Both the position numbers and the translations under genes were made by a program. 64,000 nt of DNA from an uncultured Bacteroidales bacterium (lineage in GTDB: Bacteria; Bacteroidota; Bacteroidia; Bacteroidales; Muribaculaceae): NCBI GenBank assembly GCA_902772455.1, contig CACYAW010000003.1, positions 1-64,000 on the forward strand. The letters are read 5' to 3'. Positions 10,072 through 20,200 of the stretch are shown here, in pieces. Each line of letters begins with the position of its first letter. The stretch's first letter is position 1. The notes below the pieces were generated by a model. It was not told where the DNA came from. It made no database searches and saw nothing but the letters and a program-made list of their open reading frames with translations.

Positions 10072-10701
10072 ATGAGGGATTTTGAAGTAATAAGGGAATT
10101 TGTGGAGCGGGAGATTGTGCCCCGCTACGACGGCTTTGACGCCGGGCATGGGCGTGATCATGTACAGACGGTAATTTCCCAGGCATTGAACCTGGCCCGA
10201 TACTATCCCGAAGTGGACAACTGCCTACTGCTTGTTGCAGCGGCCTATCATGACCTGGGACTCGCTTACGGGCGCAAGGAACACCACATCCACAGTGCCC
10301 GCATCATCCGCGAGGATGAGCGGCTGCGCCAGTGGTTCAGCGAGCAGGAAATCGTCACCATTGCCGATGCCGCCGAGGACCATCGCGCTTCAAGCGACCA
10401 TGCTCCCCGCACCATCTACAGCCGCATTGTTGCTGAAGCCGACCGCATCATCGACGGCGAGACCATCGTGCGGCGTGCCTTGCAATACGGACTCAAACAT
10501 GAGCCAGGGCTGGACCGTGAGGGGCAATACCGCCGCCTGATGGAACACATGCGTGAAAAATATGACTACGGCGGCTATCTGCAGTTGTGGATTCCCCAAA
10601 GCGATAATGCCAAGCAGCTTGAGGCTTTCAGACAGACACTTGCTGACGAAAAGGCTTTCCGTCGCCTGTTTGACACCATATTCGATTCATTACACACCTA
10701 A
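10072..10701 (+). CDS. HD-domain phosphohydrolase
   Basis: HD proteins are metal-dependent phosphohydrolases acting mainly on nucleotides and related phosphoesters. The 209-residue protein is a single-domain HD member, with His26/His30 in HGRDHV, the His60-Asp61 pair in AAAYHDLG, a second His group (HHIHS, 71-75) and a downstream Asp in EADRIIDG. No RelA-type synthetase, GAF or sensor region is attached, and there is no signal peptide, so it should be cytosolic. The substrate cannot be told from sequence. It is separated from the nuclease gene by 13 bp and from ribBA by a repeat array, so it may share a transcript with either. Confidence 0.85.
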   Translation: MRDFEVIREFVEREIVPRYDGFDAGHGRDHVQTVISQALNLARYYPEVDNCLLLVAAAYHDLGLAYGRKEHHIHSARIIREDERLRQWFSEQEIVTIADAAEDHRASSDHAPRTIYSRIVAEADRIIDGETIVRRALQYGLKHEPGLDREGQYRRLMEHMREKYDYGGYLQLWIPQSDNAKQLEAFRQTLADEKAFRRLFDTIFDSLHT

Positions 10702-10714
10702 AAATATTCAACCA

Positions 10715-12532
10715 ATGAGACAGATTACTTCAATATTACTGTGTGTGCTGGTGGGCTTGACGGCTGCAGCCGACATTCCCAGCGGTTTCTACACCAACGC
10801 CAACGGCAAGAGCGATGAGGCTTTGATGACGGCCCTGGAGGGTATCATCTACACTCACACCCTGCTGGGATACAACGATCTGTGGGACTGCTATCCCACC
10901 ACCGATATGGGCAATGACGGTTATTACATCGACATGTACTCCACTTGCAAGTACAATCACAGCTCTCCTCATGTGGGCACGGCTTCCTACGTGGGCCAGG
11001 GACTCAACCGCGAGCACTCCTTCCCCAAGAGTTGGTTCGGCGGCGAGGTCGATCCCATGTACACCGACCTGATGATGATCATTCCCACCGACGGCTATGT
11101 CAATCAGCGCCGCAGCAACTACCCTTATGGCGTGTGCAATGGAACTGATGTCGTTACCTACGTCAACGAGGAGCTGGGCGTAACCATGTTGGGCAAATTG
11201 GGTAAGAGTACTTACAACGGCTATACGGACAAGGTCTTTGAGCCTGACGATGAGTATAAGGGTGACTTTGCCCGCATCTATTTCTACATGGTGACCTGTT
11301 ACAAGAGCGACGTTGCCAACTGGCCCGGCTGCGACCAGCTGGATTATCAGGACAACCAGTACAAGGCGTTCTCTGACTGGTCCATGCAGATGCTGATGGA
11401 GTGGCACCGTGCCGACCCTGTTAGCCCCAAGGAACTGACCCGCAATGAGGGCGTTTATATAAAACAGGGTAACCGCAACCCCTTTGTGGATCATCCCGAG
11501 CTGGCTGAATACATTTGGGGCACCAAGCAACACACCGCCTGGACCGACGGCGGCGACACGCCCCAACCCATTGTCAAAGAAGTGCCTGTCATGCTCAGCG
11601 TGGACGAGACGGCGGTGAAGGGGCATTCCTTCCGCGCTGACTGGACCAGTGGCGGCGACGTATCAAGCTACACCCTCAAGGTCAGCCGTCAGCAGGAATC
11701 CGGAGCAACTCTGTTGATGAGCGAGAATTTCTCTAAGGTGAATGCCTATACCGACGGTTATACAGACGTCGGTGAGTCGCTTGACGACTACACGGACAAC
11801 CCCGGCTGGACGGGTTACAAAATCTATACCGCCGCTGGTAAATCTCTAAAGGTCGGCACATCAAGCGCCATCGGATACCTCATCAGTCCCGAACTGCAAC
11901 TCAGCAGCACTGTTACTGTGGTATTCAGAGCCAAAAACTGGATATCTTCCAACGGAACAAGCGATAAGAGTTCTATCATCGTGTCGTGCGGCAACGCAAG
12001 CCAGACAGTGGCCTTGAGCGACATCGCCACTGACTATACCGTAGTACTCAACGGCTGCACCGCTCAAAATGTCAAGTTGGCCATGAACGCGGTCAAAAAG
12101 CGTTCCTACATCTATAGTGTCGATATCTATAACGGCGACCTGACTGCTAAAGCACCGCGCCGACAAGTGATTGAGGAAGGTGATTCCACCTGGCGCATGG
12201 TGAGTGGCATTACCGACACCTGCTACACCGTGAGTGCGCTTGACGGCGGCACCTACGAGTATCTGGTTAAGGCCATTTACACCGACGGCACCGAGAGCGT
12301 ATGGTCTAACATCCAGAACGTCACGCTCACCGGCGAGGACGATGAGCCGCTCAATGGCGACGTGAATGGCGACGGCATTGTCAATATTGCAGATGTCACT
12401 GCCCTTATCGACTACATGCTGGGCAGAGTCGGCGAAACCTTTAACGAGAATGCTGCCGATGTCAATTTCGACGGCGAAATCAATATTGCCGACGTCACCG
12501 AAATCATCGACATCCTGTTGGGTAAGCGATAA
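10715..12532 (+). CDS. Secreted endonuclease I-family nuclease with C-terminal dockerin-like module
   Basis: EndA-type nucleases are non-specific secreted DNases/RNases with a beta-beta-alpha metal site. The 605-residue protein starts at the ATG at 10715, which gives a clear signal peptide (MRQITSILLCVLVGLTAAA); the frame upstream overlaps the HD gene and has no conserved sequence. The nuclease domain covers about 25-270, with the catalytic histidine in REHSFPKSW (His101) and NQRRSNYPYG near 130-139. A middle region (about 300-540) looks like one or two beta-sandwich domains of the cleaved-adhesin or fibronectin type. The last 59 residues carry two dockerin type I-like calcium loops (GDVNGDGIVNIADVTALID and DVNFDGEINIADVTEIID). 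No cohesin is encoded in the window. The likely role is scavenging of extracellular nucleic acid. Confidence 0.9.
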   Translation: MRQITSILLCVLVGLTAAADIPSGFYTNANGKSDEALMTALEGIIYTHTLLGYNDLWDCYPTTDMGNDGYYIDMYSTCKYNHSSPHVGTASYVGQGLNREHSFPKSWFGGEVDPMYTDLMMIIPTDGYVNQRRSNYPYGVCNGTDVVTYVNEELGVTMLGKLGKSTYNGYTDKVFEPDDEYKGDFARIYFYMVTCYKSDVANWPGCDQLDYQDNQYKAFSDWSMQMLMEWHRADPVSPKELTRNEGVYIKQGNRNPFVDHPELAEYIWGTKQHTAWTDGGDTPQPIVKEVPVMLSVDETAVKGHSFRADWTSGGDVSSYTLKVSRQQESGATLLMSENFSKVNAYTDGYTDVGESLDDYTDNPGWTGYKIYTAAGKSLKVGTSSAIGYLISPELQLSSTVTVVFRAKNWISSNGTSDKSSIIVSCGNASQTVALSDIATDYTVVLNGCTAQNVKLAMNAVKKRSYIYSVDIYNGDLTAKAPRRQVIEEGDSTWRMVSGITDTCYTVSALDGGTYEYLVKAIYTDGTESVWSNIQNVTLTGEDDEPLNGDVNGDGIVNIADVTALIDYMLGRVGETFNENAADVNFDGEINIADVTEIIDILLGKR

Positions 12533-12555
12533 CAGGTGACCCCATCATTATCATC

Positions 12556-12590
12556 AACGCACCGGGTAAGCATTGCGTGCCCGGTGTGTT
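12556..12590 (+). terminator. Hairpin after the nuclease gene
   Basis: AACGCACCGGG (12556-12566) pairs with CCCGGTGTGTT (12580-12590) through 11 positions including one G-U, with a 13-nt loop. It is followed by GTATTAAA, a weak T-tract. The position 24 bp after the stop supports a terminator role. Confidence 0.6.
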
Positions 12591-12669
12591 GTATTAAACT
12601 GGCACGGTGTTTGCTGATTAGAGAATGATTTTTATAACCGTAACAGAATAAGACATTAACTAAGATTCT

Positions 12670-14853
12670 ATGATACACAACCAGCACAACATGCAGCAAG
12701 AGTACTGGCGACAGGATATTACGCTGCCCAAGGCGGGTGCCGACTTCCCTGACGAGGAGGATGAGGATGATGGCGATTTGCCTGGTGGCGGCAATTATGG
12801 CGGCGAAGGCGAGAGCGATAATCCGTCCTTCCGCGAGACTCGACAGCGACGAAATGTCAGTCGGGGTGACAATTCGGCCACTCCCGTCATCGACAAATAT
12901 GGCAAGGACATCACGCGCGAGGCTGCCGAGGGTCGCCTCGACCCCGTTGTGGGCCGCGAGACCGAGATCGAGCGACTGGCCCAGATTTTGAGCCGCCGCA
13001 AGAAGAATAACCCCGTGATGATTGGCGAGCCCGGCGTTGGCAAGAGCGCCATCATCGAGGGCCTAGCCAAGCGAATCGTTGAGCGCAAGGTGGCACGCAC
13101 ACTGCTTGACAAGCGCATCGTCTCGCTCGACATGGCAGCCATTGTAGCCGGCACCAAGTACCGCGGCCAGTTTGAGGAGCGCCTTAAGGCGGTTATCGAC
13201 GAGGTGAGCGCCAACAAGAACGTCATCATGTTCATCGACGAGATCCACAACATTGTGGGTGCCGGCAATGCCAGCGGGTCGATGGATGCCGCTAACCTGC
13301 TCAAGCCAGCACTTGCACGCGGCGAGTTCCAGTGCATCGGTGCCACGACACTAGACGAGTACCGCAAGAGCATCGAGAAAGACGGTGCCCTGGAGCGCCG
13401 TTTCCAAAAGGTTCTCGTTGAGCCCACCACACCCGAGCAGACACTGGAAATCCTGCACAACATCAAGGAGATGTACGAGAAGCACCATGGCGTGAACTAT
13501 ACCGATGAGGCGCTGAAGGCCTGCGTCACCTTGACCGACCGTTACATCAGCGACCGTTTCTTCCCCGACAAGGCTATCGATGCCATGGACGAGGCAGGAT
13601 CGCGTGTGCACATCACCAAGGTGGATACCCCCAAGGAGATTGAAGAACTGGAGCAACGCATTGCCGAGGCCCAAGAGAATAAATTTAAGGCCGTGCAGGC
13701 ACAGAATTTTGAGAGCGCTGCCAGCTATCGCGACCAGCAAGAGAAACTCAAAGCCGAACTGCAGGAAGCCAAAGAACGCTGGGAGGCCGAGCTCGACAGC
13801 CGCCGCGTGACCGTGGACGAGAACCATATCGCCGAGGTTGTCGCCATGATGACCGGCGTGCCCGCCCAGCGCATCGCCCAAAGCGAGGGCATCCGCCTGT
13901 TGGGCATGACCGACGAATTGAAGAAGCAGGTCATCGGCCAGGACGAGGCCATCGACAAGATTGCCCGCAGCATCCGCCGCAACCGTGCGGGTCTGCGTGA
14001 CCCCAAGCGTCCTATCGGATCGTTCATGTTCCTGGGTCCGACAGGTGTGGGCAAGACGCTGCTGGCCAAGAAGCTCGCACAGTTCCTGTTCAATAGCGAT
14101 GATGCCCTCATCCGTGTGGACATGAGCGAATATATGGAAAAATTCAACGTCTCCAGGCTCGTGGGTGCGCCTCCGGGCTATGTGGGCTATGAAGAGGGCG
14201 GCCAACTGACCGAGAAAGTGCGCCGTCACCCATACAGCGTGGTGCTGCTCGATGAGATTGAAAAAGCCCATCCCGACGTGTTCAACATGCTGCTGCAAGT
14301 GCTTGACGAGGGTAACCTGACCGACGGTCTGGGTCGCAAGGTGGATTTCAAGAACACCATCATCATCATGACCTCGAACATCGGCACCAGGGAACTGAAA
14401 GACTTCGGCGCTGGAGTGGGCTTCCATACCGGTGAAATGACCAAGGAACGTAGCGATTCGGTTATCCGCAAGGCCCTGAACCGCCAATTCTCGCCCGAGT
14501 TCCTCAACCGTGTCGATGACATCGTGACCTTTGGCTCTCTCAACCATGACAGTATCCTCAAGATTGTGGATATCGAGCTGGCCTCGTTCTACAAGCGCGT
14601 TGAGGAGAACGGTCTGAAACTGGACATCACCCCTGCCGCCAAGAATCTGGTGGCCGACCACGGTTTCGACATCCAGTACGGTGCCCGCCCGTTAAAGCGC
14701 GCCATCCAAAGCGAAATCGAAGACCCGTTGAGCGAGATGCTCCTGCGTGAAGAAGCCAAGGCCGGCGACACCATCGTCATCGATGCAAAAGACGGCAAAA
14801 TCTCCACCAGCATCAAGAAAGGCAACACGGTTAAGACAACCGTTACTGAATAA
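12670..14853 (+). CDS. clpC: ClpC-type AAA+ unfoldase lacking the N-terminal Clp_N domain
   Basis: Clp/Hsp100 ATPases unfold proteins and feed them to ClpP. The 727-residue protein has two AAA+ modules, with Walker A motifs GEPGVGKS (119-126) and GPTGVGKT (456-463) and Walker B motifs MFIDEIHN and VVLLDEIEKAH. A UVR-like coiled segment lies between them (about 325-365), which is typical of ClpC. The D2 loop contains V583-G584-F585, matching the ClpP-docking VGF loop of ClpC. What is odd is the N-terminus: instead of the roughly 150-residue Clp_N repeat domain there are about 70 residues of acidic and Gly-rich low-complexity sequence. Only 137 bp separate the start from the previous gene, so no hidden N-domain can fit upstream. 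Later ATG codons (12691) are possible starts. A strong terminator follows. Confidence 0.92.
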   Translation: MIHNQHNMQQEYWRQDITLPKAGADFPDEEDEDDGDLPGGGNYGGEGESDNPSFRETRQRRNVSRGDNSATPVIDKYGKDITREAAEGRLDPVVGRETEIERLAQILSRRKKNNPVMIGEPGVGKSAIIEGLAKRIVERKVARTLLDKRIVSLDMAAIVAGTKYRGQFEERLKAVIDEVSANKNVIMFIDEIHNIVGAGNASGSMDAANLLKPALARGEFQCIGATTLDEYRKSIEKDGALERRFQKVLVEPTTPEQTLEILHNIKEMYEKHHGVNYTDEALKACVTLTDRYISDRFFPDKAIDAMDEAGSRVHITKVDTPKEIEELEQRIAEAQENKFKAVQAQNFESAASYRDQQEKLKAELQEAKERWEAELDSRRVTVDENHIAEVVAMMTGVPAQRIAQSEGIRLLGMTDELKKQVIGQDEAIDKIARSIRRNRAGLRDPKRPIGSFMFLGPTGVGKTLLAKKLAQFLFNSDDALIRVDMSEYMEKFNVSRLVGAPPGYVGYEEGGQLTEKVRRHPYSVVLLDEIEKAHPDVFNMLLQVLDEGNLTDGLGRKVDFKNTIIIMTSNIGTRELKDFGAGVGFHTGEMTKERSDSVIRKALNRQFSPEFLNRVDDIVTFGSLNHDSILKIVDIELASFYKRVEENGLKLDITPAAKNLVADHGFDIQYGARPLKRAIQSEIEDPLSEMLLREEAKAGDTIVIDAKDGKISTSIKKGNTVKTTVTE

Positions 14854-14884
14854 CATACAAGCAACAACACCCATCATCATTAAC

Positions 14885-14921
14885 AACAATGACCGCTTTT
14901 CTTTGGCGGTCATTGTTTTTT
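14885..14921 (+). terminator. Rho-independent terminator of clpC
   Basis: A perfect stem, AACAATGACCGC-type left arm (14885-14896) with GCGGTCATTGTT (14906-14917), is followed directly by a run of six T. It lies between convergent clpC and tamL. Confidence 0.92.
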
Positions 14922-14941
14922 GTTATTTGTTTCAAACTGTC

Positions 14942-17263
14942 CTAGAAGGGATAGCCGATGGCGAGGTGGAAGGCCATGCCGTCTTTGAAGAACCTGGGAA
15001 TGTTGTAATAGCCGCTCCTGGTGGTTTTATAGGGGGCATGGATGGCGATACCCAAGTCGGCACGCACAACCAGCATCGACATGTCGAAACGCAGGCCCAA
15101 ACCGGTACCCAACGCCAGTTCATCAAAGAAGTTCTTCATCTTCAACTGGCCACCTGGGCGCGAATCTTCCTTTTCCAGCAGCCAAACGTTACCCGCATCC
15201 AGGAACACGGCACCCTTGAAGTAACCCAAGATGGGGAAACGGTACTCGGCATTGGCCTCGAACCTGAAAGTACCTGTGCGCTGATAGTAGGTGGAGCGGT
15301 CAGGATTAACGGGATGATAACTACCGGGACCAATAGAACGGACAGCAAAGGCCCTGACGGAGTTGGAACCACCCACATAGAACTGTTCCCTGTATGGCAA
15401 ATCAGTGTTGTTGCTGTTGCCATAAGCATGAACCACACCCATGAACACTCGGGTAGCCAGAACGCCCTCGATGGGCAACTTACGGGTCCATACTACCTGG
15501 GCTTGGCTTTTGACAAACTGCGAGAACGGCGTGCCAAAGAGCTCTTTAGTTCCCTTAGCCTTGAATATCGACCAGATGCCCGATAAGACATTGCCAGCCT
15601 CGGCTATGCCGGCAGTCAGCGTGATGTGGTCAAGGGGAGTGATATCGCGGTCATAGGTATATACATATTCAATTTTAGGGATAAACACGTCGGTGAAGCT
15701 CTGAGCCAACGCGGGATTGGCCTTCATATCAGCCTTAAATTGATCAGAACGGCTGATGAGCTTGGTGTAGGTGAGTTTAAACGGCGTGAGTTCATGACTG
15801 GAGTATCGGCTACCATGCCATTCCCATGAGGCCGCAATTCCAAACTGGGCCATCTTGAAGAAGCCTGGACGGTTCATCAGGTCGGCACTTATCGACAGAC
15901 GGGTCCAGTTGGTGTAACGACGCGAAGGATAGAGGAACTTGGGCGCAATCAAGCGCGGGAAGTCCAATTTGCCCTCGATACCGAATTCATAGGAGTCCAG
16001 ATCTGAGCCATTATAGTCACCGCCACTCGTCTGCCACTCGTAATCACCATAGATGTCCACCGAGAACTTCTCCCCTGCCCCAAAAGCATTCTTGTGGGTT
16101 GTCCCCACTTCGATACCGGGGCCGATGAAACTGTTACTCTTGGACGTGCCATGCATCTCGAAGGACACCTCCCACGGTTTGTCCAGCTGGCAGTAGATGG
16201 AGAGATCAAGCAAGCCATCGCCCTCGGGGGTGATGCTGTCGATTGGGTTGACCTGAATGTCCACAGTGCTGAAAATGCCCAGTCGCGACAAGGCGGCCTG
16301 AGTGCGGTCGATGCTGTTGACACGGAACACCCTACCCTTGCGGGCTCGAATGCACGACGGGATCACATTGTCCTTGATATAGACCGGTTCATAGCGGATG
16401 AGCGTGCAATTCCTCATCTCGACCGTGTCGGCCTCGCCCACGGCATCGTCGTTGACTACCGAGGCTGTGATGTCGTTGACCAGATAGCGTGTCTTAGCAT
16501 TATTAGGAATATCGCCTGACGGAATCACGCGCATGTGAATTACGCCCTTGTCCTTAACACTATCGGCCAAGTACTGGATATACTCGGGCTTAAAGAAATA
16601 ATAGCCACGGTTGCGCACAAAGTTGGTGATATCTATGCGCACGGCTGCCAACGAGTCCAGACAGTAGCGGCTACCGGTCTGCAAATAACGGTTAACCCTG
16701 GCCAACGAGTCCACCAGCTGCAATACGGGCTCTTTGCTGCTCATGTACTCCACGTTGCCGATGGTATAAGGCGGACGGATGTCCACGTCATAGGAAATCT
16801 TGGCTTTTTTCGGATTACTGGAAGGATGGAGCTGATAACTGGCCTTAGAAGTGAAATAGCCGTTGTTGTGCAAGATGGTGTTGATCATGTCCACGCGTGC
16901 CTGAGGGTTGACGCGCTTGATGAGCACCGGCTTGGCGGCAAAATGCTTGTAGAGCCATCCCTTGAAGCCTGTCGCGTCCTCATCGATGTTGTTATAGAGC
17001 ATCAAGCCGAATGGGAACGGTGTGCGGTAATAGGGCGAGTAAAGCGGATTGTTGGGACGCACATTGATGGCCGTGAAGATATCCTCCTTCATGCCCGCGT
17101 CGGCCTTGACGCTATCCTCGTGGTACTTGAGGTGCTTCACACCCGTGTAGAGCACATCGCCAGGACCCAGTTTCTTGGTCGTTGAGCAAGATGATGCCAA
17201 CACTAGGGCAGCCACCATTGCCAGTAAAAGACCGAAATATGTGTTATGGCTCGTTCTCATCAT
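14942..17263 (-). CDS. tamL: Lipidated TamA-like Omp85 outer membrane protein (TamL)
   Basis: TamA-like Omp85 proteins form outer membrane beta-barrels with periplasmic POTRA domains and work with TamB in outer membrane assembly or lipid supply. The 773-residue protein has a lipoprotein signal peptide ending in LASSC (cysteine about 26), so its N-terminus is lipid-anchored, the TamL form known in Bacteroidota. POTRA-like sequence follows (about 40-400, for example GNVEYMSSKEPVLQ), then a barrel with the Omp85 motif GGSNSVRAFAVRSIGPG and a C-terminal strand ending in phenylalanine (AIGYPF). It overlaps the 3' end of tamB by 20 bp, so the pair is likely translated from one mRNA. BamA itself is excluded by the tamB linkage and the lipobox. 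Confidence 0.92.
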   Translation of the reverse strand: MMRTSHNTYFGLLLAMVAALVLASSCSTTKKLGPGDVLYTGVKHLKYHEDSVKADAGMKEDIFTAINVRPNNPLYSPYYRTPFPFGLMLYNNIDEDATGFKGWLYKHFAAKPVLIKRVNPQARVDMINTILHNNGYFTSKASYQLHPSSNPKKAKISYDVDIRPPYTIGNVEYMSSKEPVLQLVDSLARVNRYLQTGSRYCLDSLAAVRIDITNFVRNRGYYFFKPEYIQYLADSVKDKGVIHMRVIPSGDIPNNAKTRYLVNDITASVVNDDAVGEADTVEMRNCTLIRYEPVYIKDNVIPSCIRARKGRVFRVNSIDRTQAALSRLGIFSTVDIQVNPIDSITPEGDGLLDLSIYCQLDKPWEVSFEMHGTSKSNSFIGPGIEVGTTHKNAFGAGEKFSVDIYGDYEWQTSGGDYNGSDLDSYEFGIEGKLDFPRLIAPKFLYPSRRYTNWTRLSISADLMNRPGFFKMAQFGIAASWEWHGSRYSSHELTPFKLTYTKLISRSDQFKADMKANPALAQSFTDVFIPKIEYVYTYDRDITPLDHITLTAGIAEAGNVLSGIWSIFKAKGTKELFGTPFSQFVKSQAQVVWTRKLPIEGVLATRVFMGVVHAYGNSNNTDLPYREQFYVGGSNSVRAFAVRSIGPGSYHPVNPDRSTYYQRTGTFRFEANAEYRFPILGYFKGAVFLDAGNVWLLEKEDSRPGGQLKMKNFFDELALGTGLGLRFDMSMLVVRADLGIAIHAPYKTTRSGYYNIPRFFKDGMAFHLAIGYPF

Positions 17264-20200
17264 CTTTCTTGCGGTTTACGGTAGGTTTGTCGATGGCGTC
17301 ATCGTCGAGAGGCACAACATAGGTGTTTTCAGCATTATCGCCCATAGCGTTGATGGCGTTTTCCTGCATCTTCAGTTCTGCCTTGCGGGCTTTCTCGAGC
17401 GAATCCTTCAGGAGGTATTCACGTGAGTGCTTGAACTTGAACAGGTTCTTGAGGTTGGTGAGCTTGCGCTTGAGTACATAGGCCACACCAGTCTCGGTCA
17501 CCTGACCCTCGACCACATTCTCGTAGCTGGCGTGGCGGAAGAGTTTCAGATATCTGCTGCCCACATCGTTGAGGTAATATTCCAGTGAGATGTCGTTGAA
17601 CAGTTTATTGGCAATATCTTCCTCGGTCTTAGCCTCGGTGCTGTATTCGCCACCCACCACAATCTTGAAGCGGTCATTGAACAGTGATTTGGCCAAGCGG
17701 TAGCTGTAGCTGGTCTCAGTGCCGCTACTTTTCTCATACTGATTGATGCCAAACGAGAGGTCTATGCCTGGCAAGGTTTGGGCAGCCCAGGTGTTGAGGC
17801 GGGACTGCAGGAACGAGAACAGGGCCGACGAAGCCGTCAGGTTATTGATATTGCCGGCGCTATTGGTGCCCGAGTAGGTGTTATAAAGCAATAGGTTGAT
17901 GGCAGCCTGTGAACGCTGATTATCGCTCATGGACTGCAATTCGTTCTGGACCGTCATATCGCTCTCGCAACTCAGGTCAAAACCAAGGTCAATGCCGTTG
18001 AGCGTTCCGCCAACCATGGCATCGATGGTGAATTCGACCGGATAAGTGCCCTTGTCCTCGGTCGTAACACTGGTCTTGATTCGCTCAGTTCCCTTGAGGT
18101 TGAGCTGTGGATTGAGCATATCTCCGCTCCAGGTAATGGAGCTGCCGTTGGTGATGTTGAAGTTCTTTTGCGAGATGAGCGGCGGTGTGTAACGCAAGTT
18201 GCCCTCTTGGATGATATAGGAACCAGTGAGGTTGTCACGTCCTGCGAAATCGAGCCAATACTTCAGTCGACCACTGCCATCAACAGTGGCACGATTCTGG
18301 CCATCTTCAGACAAGAAGGCATTGATCTTGGCACCATTCTCAATGGTGATGTTGACAAGAATGCTGTTAGCGCTGCTGCCACGTCCTGTCACAAGAACGG
18401 GGCTGCCGGTCGCCGAGTGGTTGAAGTCGGTAAACGTGACCATATTTTCATCAACGGTGGTGGAGAGCTGCGTGATGTCATTCTTCATCACGTAGGTGAT
18501 ATTGGAGCCCGACAGGAGCGTTGCATCGGCACGCACTATCATCATGTCACCCTGACTCTTTACCGTGGCATTGATATCGGCAAGTCCTTTACCGAAGAGT
18601 TGCGTCAGCTCGTCCTGCTTGCTGTCCATGAACTGCACCTCTCGGCCAGTCGCCTTGAGGTCAATCACCATATTATCCATGTCACGCAAATCCACATGGC
18701 CATTGATGAGGACCGGACTGCGGTTAGCTCCCGTGAGACGATAGTTATTAAAGGTGATGACATTGTTCTCAACAGGCAGGCGGTCAGAAGCCAAGTTCAG
18801 CGAACTGCCATATCGGGGCAGATTGACACACGCTGAATCGGCAGTGAGATAGCCATTCACGCGAGGATTGTCCACCGAGCCGGTAATCGCCATGGTTCCA
18901 ATGGCATAGCCATCGAGCCAGATATAATTGCCCGGGATGAACGCATTGGCCCGCTCCAGCGGGAAGCGGTTTAGCCTAGCCTCCATGTTGAGCGGTGTTG
19001 CTGCAGTGGCATCGTTGAGAGAGCCGCTCACCGTGATTGAGGGCTTGCCATCGAGTACGAGGTCGGCAGTCAAACGGGTCGCAGCACTGGCCGGGTCAAA
19101 GTCGAAGTCGGCATTCAACGTCACATCACCCTCGGGTTTGCCGTTATAAACAAAGTCCTTGATGTCGATGGTGCCGTCACCGTCAGCATTGGCGCCATCC
19201 CAATTGATATCCACATTGGCGTTGAGCGTACCGCTGGTCTTATCCAGCATGGGTACGATGCGTGTCCACTCTTCCAGTCTCAAGTTATCGATATTGAGCT
19301 GGATATTCTCGGTGTTGTCACCAGGCAAACGATGCGTCATCAATTCCACACTGCTGCTGTCGCTTCTCAACTGCAGATTAGCGTCTAGCATGCGTGTGCG
19401 GTAATCCACATTCAGATAGTTATCCTCGTTAAATGTCCAATGGCGGTAACCGATAACAGGATCCTTGCCAAAGAGCCGCATACGCACCTCGTCGTCGGTA
19501 AGACGGGCGTTACAGCCCAGGCGGTAACCGGTCTCATGCTTGATATTCTGCTGATGGAGCATAAAGTCCACCGCCGGACCCTTGAAGCCACCCTCCACGT
19601 CAACATAGGCATACTCATCCCATGTGCCTGGACGGTTGCCCATGTGGGCCTTGAAGGCGAGGTATTTATTATTCAGCTCATTGGCATGAATGGTAATGGT
19701 GTCGATATTGGTCTCTCCATAGCTGATGCCATGAGCCCGGCCATCGATATAGATGCTCGTGTCGCGGCTCACCTCACAACTGATGTTGCGGAAGTCGAAC
19801 TCATACTGCTGCAAATAGCGCTGCGCCAATCCATCGGCACCCATGTGCATGTCAAAGTCGAAGCGCGGCATCGACTCCTTGAGGCGTTCCACATCCAGCG
19901 ATTTTTCCTTCAATTGGCGCTGGAACTCGGTGGCGGCATGCTGGAAATCCTCGACAAGGGGCATCATACCGCTGGGAGCGTTCATGTGAGCGTAATTATC
20001 CTCGTTCTCGACGGTGATGCAGGTTTGCCATGGTGTGCTGTGCAACATGCCACGGGCTTCGTCGGCGATGAGCAGGCTGCTATCCAGTTGCCAGTCTATA
20101 TCCCGCAGTGTAAGGTCGGCGTCCCACTCCTGGGTGCGCAGGTTGATGTCGCCCTCGGCATGCAGTCGCGTCGTGCCGTTGCACACGCCGTCATACATGC

